Shown here: positions 1 to 13,654 of the stretch, piece after piece | Numbering within the stretch: position 1 is the first letter of the stretch | Layout: every line of letters begins with the position of its first letter | Assembly: GCF_032062135.1 (NCBI RefSeq) | Contig: NC_092859.1 | Coordinates: 88,055,760-88,119,759, forward strand | From: Pyxicephalus adspersus | Lineage: Eukaryota > Chordata > Amphibia > Anura > Pyxicephalidae | DNA: 64,000 nucleotides | Direction of reading: 5' to 3' | Notes under the pieces: model-generated | Seen by the model: the letters and a program-made list of their open reading frames with translations, nothing else | What the model was told of the DNA's origin: nothing | Database searches by the model: none | Position numbers and translations under genes: made by a program

Positions 1-2650
1 ATTAACATTTGTTTTGTTTGAGATACCAGCTGTTTTAGTGCCCCCCTGGTGTGTAAAACACACCTTGGCTTTTACTGCTGGTAAACATTGGGCTAGAAGC
101 AAAGTGTCAATGAAAACCACAATATGCATATTGATTGGCTGTTGGTTCTCAGGGGGCAGGACTACAAACAACCAATGAGAACACATATAAGGTGGCATTC
201 TTGTTGGTTTTTGGCATTCTTTTAAGCATTCTTCTTGGCTGATGATGTCAGAAAAGTTCAGTTGTTGTGTTAATTAAAAGTGGAATGAAATGTACACAAA
301 ACAGTAAAAAAGATAGCTTCTGCAATAAAAGAAACTTACCTGTCTGATGGTAATGCTAGTGCTGCTTGTGCTGGGAATGAATAAACTTACGTCATTCAGT
401 CAATAAAGTTACGTCATTACCCCTTGGTCATTCAAGATGACCAAAGATCCTACACCTGGAAGCCCCAATTTGCATAAAACGCTGGGCACGCCTTTAGGTG
501 GTGGCTTTGAGAAAGGGCTGTTGGCAAGTAGTTGACTGATGCTTCATCAGACATTGTTCTCAGTGCAGGATGCTGCTGACTAAATATAATTGAATATAAT
601 TCATCAGATTTGCCTGTTTCCAACAAAACAGAGCTGGATTGGCCGCAACACATCTGTAGGATTTCCCAGAAGATCTCTGAAAGATCATCAGACTTTTGAA
701 GCCTTATATTTATTTTTGCATGCAAATAGTTCTAATATTTGTATGAAATAAATATTCTATGCAAGATACTTTGGTGTGTTGTGAGTTTAAGGGTCATTTC
801 CGACCAGCAGTAAACCAAAGCGTTCTGCGATGGGCTCATTTATTCGAACAGTAGAGATAGCCATGGTTGCGACAGATTGCGGTGTGGTTCCCTAAAGTGT
901 CAAGTAGCATTTGGACATATGATTGTAGTTTGGAGATTCCCTGCAGAGTGGTTTTCCACTCCCGGGCACACAGCAGCTTGCTGGGCACCTTGGACCTGCC
1001 AAGCACACAGTTTATTACTACAGGTGCCCTTTATAATTTCCAGACTCATGTACAAAGTGTTTAATACCAAAAAAGATTATCAGTCAAGACTCAAGGGCAC
1101 AAAGGAAAGAAATGACAACTTTTTTAAGCCGATAGCAAAGTTGGCTTCCTCTTGAAAATTCTAGTTCCTTCATATTTTAGAGACATAGAGATTGATTTAC
1201 TCAAGTAGTCGTACATCTTTAAACAATAAATTGATTAAATAATAACTTCGGTGAAGAAAAGCAAAAGCAAATTGCCTTTTCCTTACCTCACCAGCGCAAG
1301 ATTGGGTATTCAAAATAGGAATTTTCTTTTTGTATGAATGGATCATATGGAACAATCATGCAGGAAATAAAAAATAAAAAAAATACTTGGGTATTTGTGT
1401 TGTGTGGACATAAATGCTGGAGTATATATCCTACACTGGTAGATCTAAAAAAGTGGCTTGGAAAGCTGCAAGTCCTGTTTAATGTGACTACTATTAGCTA
1501 AACCCCTTGGTGTTTCAAAATGGTCACCGGGTATGGCTGACTTCTAGGTCATGTTTATTAACAAAATTTTTGTAATATCAATAGACCCACAGCTAAAATA
1601 TATAAATGTTTCTGGAGATTAATTGGTTAAGAATAAATAATGCCCTAGAGGTATAGCTTCAGTAAAGAGTTTAAATTCAATTACAGATACCCATCTTTGG
1701 GAAATATAAGGTATAATCATGCCATATACAGAAATTTACAGCAACAAAGCAAATAAAAGAAACTGCCAATGCGATTGTCTACAAAAATGGTTAATATAAT
1801 TATTACTATGATCCACATTTACTTGTGATGACCCTTATGAAGGGTCTGTGTAGATGGGTAATGCCAATAATGTTTTGTTCAGTGATTGTGACCACATTGT
1901 CGGCCACTATCAACCAATTTCTATAATGACCACAATTTGTTGTGTAAATTTATATATCTACAAATGAACAAGGCACCTATGCAGGTAAAACTGGTTTGTT
2001 CATTGTTGTGTTTTCTAATGTACATTAGAACATTTGGTTTCCCTAGATTTCAACTGACTGGAGTTCATATTGCAGTCACTAACTGGCAAATTAAGCTTCA
2101 TGGAAACCATAATCCTCATTGTCTATAAATCTCCTCAATAAATGTATTTGCAAAAAGTCTTGTCCATGCAGAACAATTCATTTTCTCATGTTCAGTACAT
2201 CTAATTATTATTATTGCTTAATTTCATTGTGCATGCTTGCATGTGCCAGTTGGTTCTGTTTATATTGTTGCTGCCTTCCAAAGTCAACAGGATTTAGAAA
2301 CAAACAATTAGAGTATTGGCATGAAGCAGTCCATCAGTTTGTTACATATAGCTTTTCTCCCTAGTAAATGAAATTGAAATATGTTTATGTTATTGCAAGG
2401 AGTGCTTCCAAATGACAATGTAAAGAGCACTACAAACATTGTTGGCTGTCATATATGTGCCCTAATATTCTTGTATTTTTAAAAGAAGCTCTCATTATAA
2501 AATTTGGAATACAAATAAAAAGTAATATTGTAGCTTTACTTGTAATAATCAGGATATTTAGGGACTTTATTACAAACAATTTGTTAGTTATACACAGATA
2601 TTTTACAATAATGTTTTATATTCTTTAAATAATTTACATTTACACTCATT
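1..2650. other. Intergenic, AT-rich
   Basis: No coding sequence supported. Near the left edge there are CCAAT-type boxes (around 135 and 172) and an ATATAAGG box near 186. A short direct repeat of AATAAAnTTACGTCATT type lies at about 380-416. The rest is AT-rich without recognisable elements. Confidence 0.6.
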
Positions 2651-2755
2651 GAGCCTAATTTAATAAAGCTCTCCTAGACTGGAGAGGATACACTTTCATC
2701 AGTGAACCTGGGTGACACAGCAAACCTGGAATGGATCTGGCCCAGGACTGAAAAC
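2651..2755 (+). repeat. Palindromic MITE, half copy
   Basis: Left half of the family described at 40041-40265: GAGCCTAATTTAATAAAGCTCTCC start, then GGAGAGGATACACTTTCATC and the AGCAAACCTGGAATGGATCTG block. The mirrored right half is missing. Confidence 0.8.
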
Positions 2756-2914
2756 AAAGTCCATAGTCATGTCAAAATGGAAGAAGGAATAGAAAGTGCT
2801 GACACTGTGAAAACAAGTATTAATATTACTAACATTATTACCCTTTTATTTAAAAAGTACCAACATATTCTTTAGTACTCTAAAAAATTGGGACTGCAGA
2901 TGATCAATATATAT

Positions 2915-3346
2915 CAGGCAGGTCCAAATTCCGTCCCGGGGGGCCCGTGTTCAGATTTCCACCAGCCCGCAGCCTTTGTCACAAAATCAATAATATGCAA
3001 CCCGTCAGCACTGTTGACCACAATATAAATTACACACATACAAAAAATCTACTGTATATTATATTTCATTAGAGTTGATCAACCGCCTTGCAGTTATCGA
3101 CCTGCTACTCAGTGGGCATAACTGGCAGGACAGGAGTCCCCATGTGTGCACAGGGAAACCCCTACATCATTATAGTGGGCGTGTGCTGTGCGGGGCCCGC
3201 ACGGATCACGCCCACTCTAATTCCAAGAACGTGGTCTGCATGGTGCCCGCACTGACACCGGACTCCGTGCACAGGGAATCCCTCACCTCACCATATTTTC
3301 ACCTCACCAAATCTGTCTCTATTTGCAAAAAGTTTAGACACCCCTG
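2915..3346. mobile_element. hAT-like non-autonomous transposon
   Basis: Ends begin CAGGCAGGTCCAAAT on the left and, read inward from the right, CAGGGGTGTCTAAAC. The flanks ATATATAT and ATCTATAT agree in 7 of 8 positions, fitting an 8-bp hAT target duplication. The interior is GC-richer (GGGGGGCCCGTG, CACGGATCACGCCC) and has no transposase frame. Confidence 0.65.
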
Positions 3347-5458
3347 ATCTATATAGTTGACAAGTACAATCAATGACTTAGGAGGTCAGGTGGAAAGTTT
3401 AAACATAAGGGGAAGATGACAGACTTCTTCTGAAACTTTACCTTTGCAGAAAAGCTGACTTACAATGAATTTTCCTACAGCCTGCAGTTTCCCCATCAAG
3501 GAGAGGTGCTACAAAAAATAAAACAAATAGGTAGAAGTAACACAGTTGTTACCAATGCCAATGCCAATTAGAATAGCACCCTGATGCCCTGTAACAGCAC
3601 ACTTTATTAAAGTGCACCAAAATACATGGCAGTGCCCTACCATGCATTGCATCAATAATTATTGGGCTGAATTAGAACATTAAATGTAATGTATGTGGAC
3701 ATACCTGGAAACACCATGCATCTTACTGCTGTGTTCTAATTATGTATGATATGTAAGAATGAGTTATAAAAACAAGGTAATTCCCCCATTGCAGAAACCA
3801 ATCAGCATTCGTTCCAAGCCTAAACTGATTGGTTGTTGTGGGTAACAAAGTGCTTCTAATAAGTAAACAGCCTAGACACATCAACATATAAAAATAATAA
3901 TATAAATCAAATATATTTAAATCTTCAAATGAAAATAAGATACTGAAGATGGAATTGGTAATCAGTTTAGACTCTGATTTACTATTCATATTTCATTTAA
4001 AACATACTGCTATTCAATAAGATTGACAGAAAAAATCAGTTAATGTTTATGGAACTGCAAGTTTGTAATTGACTAATGTATAGACCACCGGCTGTAATCA
4101 CATCTGACAACAACTTAATTCAGCTATAAAGCAGACATTTTGTTGACATACATTCCCTAAGCTGCTGTATTTAGCTTTCATTCTTAAAGAAAGCACTGCC
4201 AGCAAAATGACAGCAAGCAGATATTCCTACCGAAATTCCTGAAGCTCCATCTGGTATAAACATGTTGATGAAGACGTATGCAGATTCCCCACTTCTGATT
4301 CTATTTTTATATACTTCAATCAAAAGTAAAGTTTTCCTCTATCATTAAAAGAACTTTTCAGTGGACTCATATCCAAAGCCTTACTATGTATTTTTTTTTA
4401 ATACCTGGCTTTAATAATCTTCCACCTTTTTTCTTCCCATTTTGCAACTCACACACCCTGCAGCCTCATCCTGTCTACATGCAGTTCAGCAATGGTTTTA
4501 TAGTATTTTATAAAGCATTTTGATGATGGTGCCAAAAGTGCACCTAACCTGAATAATGTGTGCTGAAACACTTCTTGTAACTTCAATCAGGAACTTGTGT
4601 CATATGGTGACAATGCAAGACGACAACTGAGATACAGAGACAGGGAATTCATACTCTTAGGTAGCACAAGAACTACAACAGCAGGATTACCGGATATTAT
4701 TGTAAAAATGACTTCTGAAATTGCATTGACATGCTAAAAGTTCTAAAACCCATATCACTGGACCTGAATGTGTACCAGGAATACAGACTTAAGATGATGG
4801 AGCTTCACACCAGTCTGTATTTTATACAACATGTATACAGTTGCAGAATGTCTTATTTTAGCACGTAAATGGCACATTTATACTTCTATGTATTTCCTTT
4901 TAAATCAAATCAAATAGAATGGATTTCAGTAATCTACAGCAGGGGAATGCAAGCAACGTGATATTAAGTTCAGAAAACTGGTAACTTCTCTGCCACAATC
5001 AATAATTGCTCTCCAACCCTACTTGAATGTAGATAATCTATGGTTCACGGAAGCATGCTAAGTTTAAATGACCTCCAAACCTTAAGAGACAAAAAATAGG
5101 GAAACATTTAAGCACATAATATTTATATAATGGACATACCCTTGGTACATCACCTAATCATGTGAGTCATGAAGATTTAAAGCACAAGAATGGTTACTTA
5201 AACCCACTAAGTTTTTTGTTTTCTAACCTACATTTTTTAGTGATATAAAATAACCAATACAGTTATCTGTAGGATGTATAAAGATTTAGGACCAATTTAT
5301 TCTCTATGAAAATAAATGACAGATTTTTTTAAACGTATCTTTTCAGAGGGAAAAAAAAAGACAAAATACAAAGGAGGAAGGATACAGGGATGAGGTTCTA
5401 AGGTAGACAGCACTATTGAATAAAAAGCAGTGTGGACTGATTCAGGCAGATAGGTAGA
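3347..5458. other. Intergenic, no recognised features
   Basis: AT-rich sequence with short reading frames only. A pair of opposed CCAATCAG/CTGATTGG boxes near 3800-3830 suggests a small old inverted repeat. Nothing else stands out. Confidence 0.5.
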
Positions 5459-5540
5459 CCAACTTTTCTCAATCGTTTTTATCTTTGAGGAACCCCTACA
5501 ATAATTTTCAGGTGTCGGGGAACCTGTGCTATAATCAGTT
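5459..5540 (+). repeat. Fragment of CAG-ended hAT-like repeat
   Basis: CAACTTTTCTCAATCGTTTT, then TTGAGGAACCCCT and TTTTCAGGTGTCGGGGAACC, resembles the left end of the element at 30662-31195 and, inverted, the one at 63107-63394. The right end is not visible. Confidence 0.55.
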
Positions 5541-7063
5541 GGAAAATTGGTATTTCAATTGGTAGAAAAATTGGAAAAATGCTGCTTCTTTACAGTAGTG
5601 TTTAGAATGTCTCCTTTGCAAACAGCTAAAACGCTCTTGGTTTTATTCAGATGGCTCTGCCAAGTGGAGTTGGCCCTTGGATCTATGCAAGAATCTTTTT
5701 TTAAGGGGTCAATCAGCCATTGCTAAATAAATGATTTAATAAATTGATATAGCAAAGCCACCAATACAAATCAACATGTACTGTGATACATTTTTTTCGT
5801 TTTTTCATGCTGATGGCACATGGAACTTGACATGTTTTTTATTCATTAGAGCTGAAAGCAATGGAAAGCATGGCATACTGATAATGCAATAGGGCATACA
5901 CCCCATAAAGATATAATTACTGAGTTCAGCTCCAACACCTGTGTACCCTTTTTGGAATGTAAATTCTTACAGTTTTGTTGTAGACTTGTTTTTTTAGCAA
6001 TAACTTCTTCATTACATAGGATAAAAATTAAATGCATGCTTTTTGTTATTTTAAGACAGACATGGCTTTCTATTGGTGATCTTGTCCTGCAAAAATTATT
6101 ATTTTTATGCAATCCATAGGCAAAAATCATAACAATCAAAACAAGTAAACACAAAAATACTGCAGTGTTCAGTCTAATTTCTTAAAACGAGTTGTCAATG
6201 TATTATTGAATTTTAAGTTTTTAGAAAATTTATATTGTAACTGCTTTAAACAGGTGGAAAAGGAAAAAAAAGAACATTTTCTTGCAAAACCAAATTTCCA
6301 AGAATGAAAAAAGGTTACAGTTACCTCCAGCCAAATGTTTCTTTAAAATAGATTTTTGTATATAGTGTATCTAACCATTTCTGTTAAATATTTCTGTCTA
6401 TTACCCCATTGGGGTCATTTTCCTTCAATGAAAACATTTTCAGAGATTCTAACAATCTCATACTCTTCTTAAAAATATGTTAGACAACAAAAACTAACTG
6501 AAGCTTTGACCTTTTTCTATTTTTGTAGCTGGGCTTTACCATTCTAAAAAATGTTTCTTAGAGGTTTTTGTGCCACATGGGGTCCCTAGTTTTGAGGGAT
6601 TATCCTGGTAATTATGTTTAGAATATGTCAAACTTTATTATGGCTTAGTTTTTATTTTAGTTTTTCAAAGTTCATTAAGGATACACCAGCACAGTCACTT
6701 CGTAATGTTTAAGTGACATTGTGCAAAATCGTGTAAATTATTGGATTTTGTATACTCCAATCAATTGTGTAGAATAGTTTGTGCAAATGTGCATGTGTGT
6801 TGTGTCTGTAATATGCATTCAAAAATTACTTCCCTCATCAAAAAGCAGTGTATCCGCAAAGAGAATAGAAATTTAATGGTATCAGATGGACATGACACAT
6901 TATATGTTCGCACAATATGCTTGTTCCCCAATGAATCCAGAGTCGATTGGATCAGTGTGGAGCAAAATCATTCCTCTGTTTTCCTCTGCTTCAAGCATGT
7001 CCCATAAGGCAGAACCATGCAATTCAGTAAAGTCTGCTGCCCTTCCCCTAACAATAAATGTGG
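5541..7063. other. Intergenic, no recognised features
   Basis: AT-rich with scattered short open frames that show no family motif. I see nothing supportable here. Confidence 0.5.
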
Positions 7064-7262
7064 GGTGGCACAGTGGCTCAGGTGGCTATCTCACCCTGGA
7101 CACTCTCTGCACAGAGTTTTCTTGTTCTCCCTGTGTTCACATGGGAGAGCACACAAACCCTGTGCAGGTAGTGTCCCAGGCGAGATAGCCACCTGAGCCA
7201 CATTGGTACGCTGGTTTCCCCCATGCTACCAAAAACATGCAGTCAGGTCAATTGTCTCCCCC
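7064..7262 (+). repeat. SINE-like repeat with an internal 19-bp inverted repeat
   Basis: The left part (GTGGCACAGTGGCTCAGGTGG) and the right part (CTCCCTGTGTTCACATGGG, CAAAAACATGCAGTCAGGTC) are pieces of an interspersed repeat common in fishes and amphibians. Inside, bases 7074-7092 (TGGCTCAGGTGGCTATCTC) are repeated as an exact inverted copy at 7182-7200, which the normal element would not have. Confidence 0.6.
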
Positions 7263-8731
7263 AGAAATGGACCTTTATTTTCAAATCTAAAAAAGAGTAA
7301 ATATGATTTTAAATAAATGCTGTTTTGTGTTTGTTTTCTTCTGCCTGGAGTTCAGCTTTAAACTGTTATTGTTTTTTTTTACAGAACTCCCATGTTCAGT
7401 ATGACAGCTGGCCTCACCAGTGAATTTTACTCCAAGGCTTTGTCATCTGTGACAGATGTATTTCTTTGTAGACTAAGCTGGTCTTTCCATCTCATAAAGA
7501 CTTGGATATTGCAGGGTTCATAAATACTCAGTCAGACTATTTAATAACATCAGTACAATAGGTGATAAAATTCGCATTACTATTTACTTAAATTGTATGT
7601 GGTCGACTGACTATTTTCCCTTTTAAATAAAAATAATTTAGAAAGTTATATTTGGATCATGGAAAGCAAAAACAAAGTGCTGGAAAAAAAGTAAATGTAA
7701 TTTTCAGAACTCGTTATATAAAAAAGGCAAAAAAACATTGATTACTAATACCAGCGAAGAGAAGGCAGAAAAGTATCTGTTAGGGGAGCTGGCTAAGACT
7801 TTTTTTGGCTTTTGGCTTTATTTGGTCATATGGCCATCAGCAATTATCTCTCTTGATTTGACACAAGTCAACAGACCTTGCCTCGGAATACACCAGCCTG
7901 GGTCCGTTGCTGAAATGTATTTTAGCACCTGCTTTGAATACTTTGCTTTTGGCACTGATTAGATTTCAGCCCTCTGTTATCCCCCTACAGGTGGTGCATT
8001 GTCTCTCTGAGATTACATTTTGGATTCTTTCGTTAATGAACAGATTTGTGAAAAACATACTTATGTCACAAACACTACCATAGGGGAACTAGAAATTAGA
8101 ATTTATATACTATACCTGAAATGCAAAGCCAAATTATTTTCAGTTCTATATTTTTGCCTTGAAATTTTCACAAATACATGTTTTATTATCTTATATTTTA
8201 TACTTACAGACTTGCAAATGTCAGACTTCATTACTTATACCATAAAAGGATAAAAATCAGTAAAATATGTTTTGCTGTAAGTATTATTAGGCTGCATTAG
8301 ACTTAGTATTTGTTGTGTAGTTTGACAGCTAATAAAATACTTTAATGGGATTGTTTTATGCTGTTTATATTTTTTTATTGTGACTATCCATCCTTATTTG
8401 TATATCATCCACTGAAGTGTTACTTTTATCTTTTTATGTTTAAGATAATAATCCACTTGATAACATAACCTTTTACTGCAAGATTAAATAGTTATAAACA
8501 GAGTTGGTTTTCTGAGCAATATAACAGAATATGTGCAGTTCCAATGGTCATTTCTGTTCTTGGTAAGTCTATAAGAAAGAGATCAACAGAAAATAAAAAT
8601 CTGATCTTCCTAACCACATCAGATATTTTTTTAAGGAATGATGAGTATATTAGTGAGACTTTCCAGTACCAGTTAAGTGTGTAGAACTCTGTCTTCTGAA
8701 TTGCACTGTTGGCCACAGATTTATTGTTATA

Positions 8732-8737
<6 letters not shown>
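7263..8737. other. Intergenic, no recognised features
   Basis: AT-rich sequence; short frames without domains. Nothing supportable. Confidence 0.5.

Positions 8738-8788
<51 letters not shown>
8738..8788. repeat. (TA)n microsatellite
   Basis: About 25 TA dinucleotides in a row, with an imperfect lead-in ATATATTTATA. Confidence 0.95.
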
Positions 8789-8789
<1 letters not shown>

Positions 8790-10370
8790 ATTGTCTCTTT
8801 ATATTTAGTTTAATTTAGTCTCTCAGGTAGAAGTGTTGTTCCACCAAAGCTGATCATCAGTCTTCAATGTTGAAGAATCCTTGCAGCCTCTCTAAGTTTC
8901 AAGTCTTTCAGGGTGTTTGACAACCATATCCCTTCTTTAATTGCTTAGCAAAGTGAGATGTGTTCTGTTTCACTTTTTGACAGACATGCCATACGTTGCA
9001 TTGTTTCTTTCCACTTGATTGCCGCTTGGAATAATTTGAAAACATATCCTGCTGTGGGTTTTCCATCACAACAGCCTCAAGTTTCAGCTGATACTGGAGT
9101 TACTTAAACATCCAGCGATCCTTATCTCCTAGTCTTTGTTCTAAGGTCTGTGGCCTATTGCACACTGTGGATATATATATATAAAGTCCATCTCAATTTT
9201 TTTTTACTTGTTCCATAACTGTACTTTATATGCAATTTTAAAAAGGAGTGACATTCAAGTAAGGAAATATATAGGTACTTTTAGCTAGTTTTATTGATTA
9301 CACTTTAAGACATTGTATATTTATATTCTCTGTTGTTTGTAAGGTTAATATTGAGAGCTGTGACACTGACGTTTCTAGGGATCCAGTATTGAGTTCCTGT
9401 ACCCAGAGTACCTGTGGTCATTCCATCTCTGATTACCAAATTCAGCTTAACAACTATGCTTGCTTAAAGCCTATACTGACCTGTGGCTTGTTGCTAGATC
9501 TGTTATTGCTTATTAACTTTTGCTTCAGTCCCTGATAACTACCATTTGCACAGTTAGAGACTACAACCTGGGGCAATAATCATTAATGTCCAACACTGCT
9601 TGCAGGGTGTTTTGTTAAAGACCTGGTAGAAGTGCTAAGACTTTGTGCTGTAGCACTTTTAGGGCTCACATTCTTTCCTATGTCCTGAAGCTGTTCCGCC
9701 CGGGTTGTCAGTGGCTGTGTACATCTGGAGGAATTTAGTGCTCCTCAGTAACACCATTGTACCAACTTAATCTCCTCTCCTGCATATCCTGGACAGCTCT
9801 GCTGTAAATAGATTTTGAGTTGGCTATGGAGTTGGCTTTCTTAAATATATTTAATATTTACCCAGCCATGAAGATCCTCTAGGAATTACTGGAGAAGAAA
9901 TCTATTTAATGATATTTACACTAAATTACAAAAATAGAAGAGACAAATATTTTTTAAACAACTGGTCTAATACCTAGAAAGCAGACAAATTAGATAATTG
10001 GTATCTGACTAAAAGATAAAAATCAAAAAAAGGTCATGACAAAGTTTAAAAAAAAGGATCAGAATCTGCAGAACAAATGCTCATCCAGCACTCAGACACA
10101 GCAGAGCAGGTAAGCAATAAAGCTAAGTACCACAGCAACAGACAATCTCAGAGCCAGGAGCAAGCAAACGTTCAGGATAAGTAGTAAGCAGACGTAGTTA
10201 GGAAAATTGGCAAATGGTAGAATTGGCAACTGGAGAAGCAGCAGGATGGAATGTGGAACACACAAGCTATCTACTGCTGTAGCAGTGGATTTCCAAGCCA
10301 AACCTGGAAGTGCTGACAGATGCATTTCAGAGAGGGAGAACAGCACTGTAACAAAGGAGGATAATAGGAT
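8789..10370. other. Intergenic, no recognised features
   Basis: Somewhat less AT-rich than its surroundings, with a short TA run near 9171-9182. No coding frame or known repeat recognised. Confidence 0.5.
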
Positions 10371-10467
10371 ATGATTTATTAAAGTTCCCTAAGACTGAAG
10401 ATAGACTGGAGAGAACCTGGGTAATCCACCCATAGTGCTATTAGTTGGCAAAGGTTTTCAATCCTTG
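10371..10467 (+). repeat. Diverged palindromic MITE fragment
   Basis: ATGATTTATTAAAGTTCCC, AGACTGGAGAGAACCTGGGTAATCCACC and GCAAAGGTTTTCAATCCT keep the order of the left half of the family. The right half is lost. Confidence 0.6.
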
Positions 10468-10825
10468 ACTAGATTAATTCAAGGTTTCATTCATCCCCCT
10501 AGACTCACCCATGTTTATCTTTTCCCTTTTCTCTAAGAAAACTGTAAAAAAATCAAGTTTAATATATCCTAAAATCACATGCCACTGATCACTAAAATAA
10601 AGTTGATAACTTTGTAAGATTTGGTTATGTTTTGAAAAACCTGTTATCCGATTCTTTAAATGTTGTTCAAATATGTTTTTATGGTTATCTTGATAATATT
10701 GATGTCCTGATACAGGCACATACTGTATATCTCCTTCATTGTCTTTGGTTCCTCAAATATGGAATTCTTATTACCTAAAACAATTCATCAACTCAAATAT
10801 CATCTAAATGAGTTCTACATAATTA

Positions 10826-10915
10826 CCCCTGGGGAAGCCAATAGGTGAAACACGTCGGGCAAAAAAGAATAATTTAGCTTCTTTTAAAATAAAGTTGATT
10901 CATTAGGAAACTTGT
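10826..10915 (+). repeat. GGGGAAGCC...GTGAAACACGTCGGG interspersed repeat
   Basis: CCCCTGGGGAAGCCAATAGG followed by TGAAACACGTCGGG and an AT-rich tail. Related motifs occur at 52860-52897, 62267-62303 and, inverted, at 23405-23447. Confidence 0.5.
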
Positions 10916-13654
10916 TGTTTAGTTCCTGGTCAACACCCTGATTCTAAGATTAGGGCTAGACCTATTTACTGCATTTATGGGACCATGATTGCTATTAAAT
11001 TGTTTTGAACTAATAATGTGTAACTTCTAATGTGTATGAAATCAATGCATATTAGGTTGCCAAACTGAAAAAAAAACATTTATTTTTTCTAGCCTTCTTT
11101 CATACATAATAATTACCATTGACCAATATATCTATGTGCATTCTGTGCCATATCAGACTACAAAACAATATTAACTGAGATTAGCATCTTTGGCATCTCT
11201 ATACAAAAAAATCAGTAATATTTGGTGTACAACAAAGGACTAATCGCTATAAATACTTAATTTCTTAAGACAAAGTGACAAAATTCCTTGTTAATAAGTT
11301 TGGGACAACTATGGTATATTAATCGAACCATTTTAGACACACTAAATGCAAGCTCGCCAGTGTAAAACTTCCCGGGATGCACGGCTCCAGCAGCGAGATA
11401 ATTTCTGTTACTAACTTCCGCGCAAATATGCCAGCACCTGAAATTTAGTTGTTGAACTGAGCGAAGGCTTCGTATTTTGGAACGCGAATAGGAATGCGCG
11501 ACTGAGCCTCCGATTTTGCTTGGTGAATCCATCCTACATGACTGTCATGAAGTCATATAAGAAATCTATGACAATCAGACTAGCCTAATAAAGACTAGTT
11601 ATTTTCTTCTTTCTAAGTTTATTTTTTTTCCGACTGCATTAAAAAGCGATACATCTGATAATCCACAAGTAAAATTGTGCTGAACATTAGAATGTAATTT
11701 TTTTCACATATACCTAGTGAAATGATTTGAACTTTTTTTAAAAGCCGTAACTTCAGTACACTATCCTTTGAACACTTTGAAAACATTGATAATGAAATGC
11801 TATCATGGAAGTAAGCCAGTTGCTATACAAATGTTGAAAATATGGAAAACATGTCCTTTAGCATGTGTATGTTTTATATTTTATATATATGAACAAAATA
11901 TAATACAAACCCATGGCCATACCATATGATATTTTCTATTTCTCATTGGATTAAAAAAAAAAAAGTGCACTAATCCTGAAAAAAAGTAAATTTAAACATT
12001 TTCTTATTCAATTCAATAGGAATATTGCTTACATTTGCATTAAAAATGTGGGTGAGTCTTGGGTGATTCATGACTGTAAGTGAAATGAAAATTATTTTGA
12101 TGTATAAAGAAGGGAGTTTGAAGAAATCGTTTTCTTCAAGTATCAAATATGAAAGGTAAGTGCTTGTAAAAGATTTTGTTTCAAATTGGCATACTAGTTA
12201 ACTTTCCCAAAACTACAGTATACATTAGCACGCATGCAACCTTTATGAGTGCGTTCGCCCCTGTTACCATATTCTATTAGAGGACCCCAAAAAATGGGAA
12301 CATGCATGTGATCTGATGTCACCACTACTGAATGCTTGCAATTCTCTAGCCATGGTGATCATAGATGCTGGGGCATATTAATTTGTACAGTGGTAAATCT
12401 TAAACATGATTGTGTAATAATTATAAACAGGTGAACAGCTAAGAAAATGTAAATGCATAAATCAATTTTTTGAATCAGACATAAAAATCACAAGGGACAA
12501 TAACCTTGGGTTAATTATACATGAAACTTTTCTCACTTTGATGAGTCAAGCAATACCATCAGGCAGTAAAGTCCCCTGACATGCCACTTATTGCCTACAA
12601 TACACAATTTGCTGTTTGATTAATAAGGCCCTTTGTATTTGTGCTTTATTAGTTTTTAAGGAAGACGGATTAACAAAATAACATCTGAGATATTGATATA
12701 AGACACAAATGCAATCTTTTTTTTCTAAAGCTTATAAAGTCAACCACACATTTAATGAAAAATCATATCACTTAGTAAATTTTCTAATAAAGATTTGTCA
12801 TCGTTATTAAAATAATGAAAGATTACTGTATGTTTGCAGACATTACTGTAATTAAGCATAAGCATACCATGGGTTGATTAACACATATTGTAGAGTTTTC
12901 TAATGCAGTGCTATGAAAGACTTAATATTACAAAGAGAACTTTACATGTTTCAGATCAAAACACAAATGGTATTAGGAAAATTAGCTGTTTAAACTGTTT
13001 TCATTATAATTGATTACTAGCAAATTTTGTGCGGTTTTCCTAAATAAAAATTGATAGGATTAAAACAAACATTCAAAGCAAACTGCTGAATTTTATTACT
13101 ATGCTAAATTTGTATTATTATTGTTTGTGATTTATACTGTATAATACATTATTAAACATCAGTCACTCTATTAAGCAATTGTTAATTCTTTTACAATACA
13201 AGGTTTTCCTAGCATTTACAAGCCAGCCTGCAAAAAATCAAATAATACTGATTCTATTTACATAAAAAGCAAGGGTTTTAGCTGCATTGATTTGCAAATA
13301 TAAGTGAAAGCCACAATTCATTGTCAAAGGCCCTTTGTAAAGTGTGGTCCCTAACAGTAAACTATCTTTCGAAGATGTATAGCCAGGAAAAGATTGGAAT
13401 ATATAAAGCAATAGATTAGATTAGAATAGATGTCTTACATATATAGCAATTTATAGATTGGAGTAGGTGAGCCTGGTGGTCAGCCATTCCTCCTTAATGG
13501 TGCAAGGGGCACAAGCACAAACACATCACAAGCACAATCAAGTCCAGGGATTTTACACCACAAGGTTTTTCACCAGACTTAGGTTATGTTCAGAATGGCC
13601 ATGCAATTGCGGTGCAGTTAGTTCATGCCCCTGAAGTGAATAGTTGAATAGTGA
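10916..13654. other. Intergenic, possible conserved non-coding sequence
   Basis: No gene supported. A CpG-bearing patch lies at 11340-11530. The block 12700-13420 is free of recognisable transposons and full of TAATTA- and ATTAGC-like motifs as often seen in developmental enhancers; this is only an impression. Confidence 0.4.

Noticed and set aside
5846..6154. 102-codon minus-strand frame
   Set aside because: AT-driven composition, no motif, no splice sites or repeat of interest.
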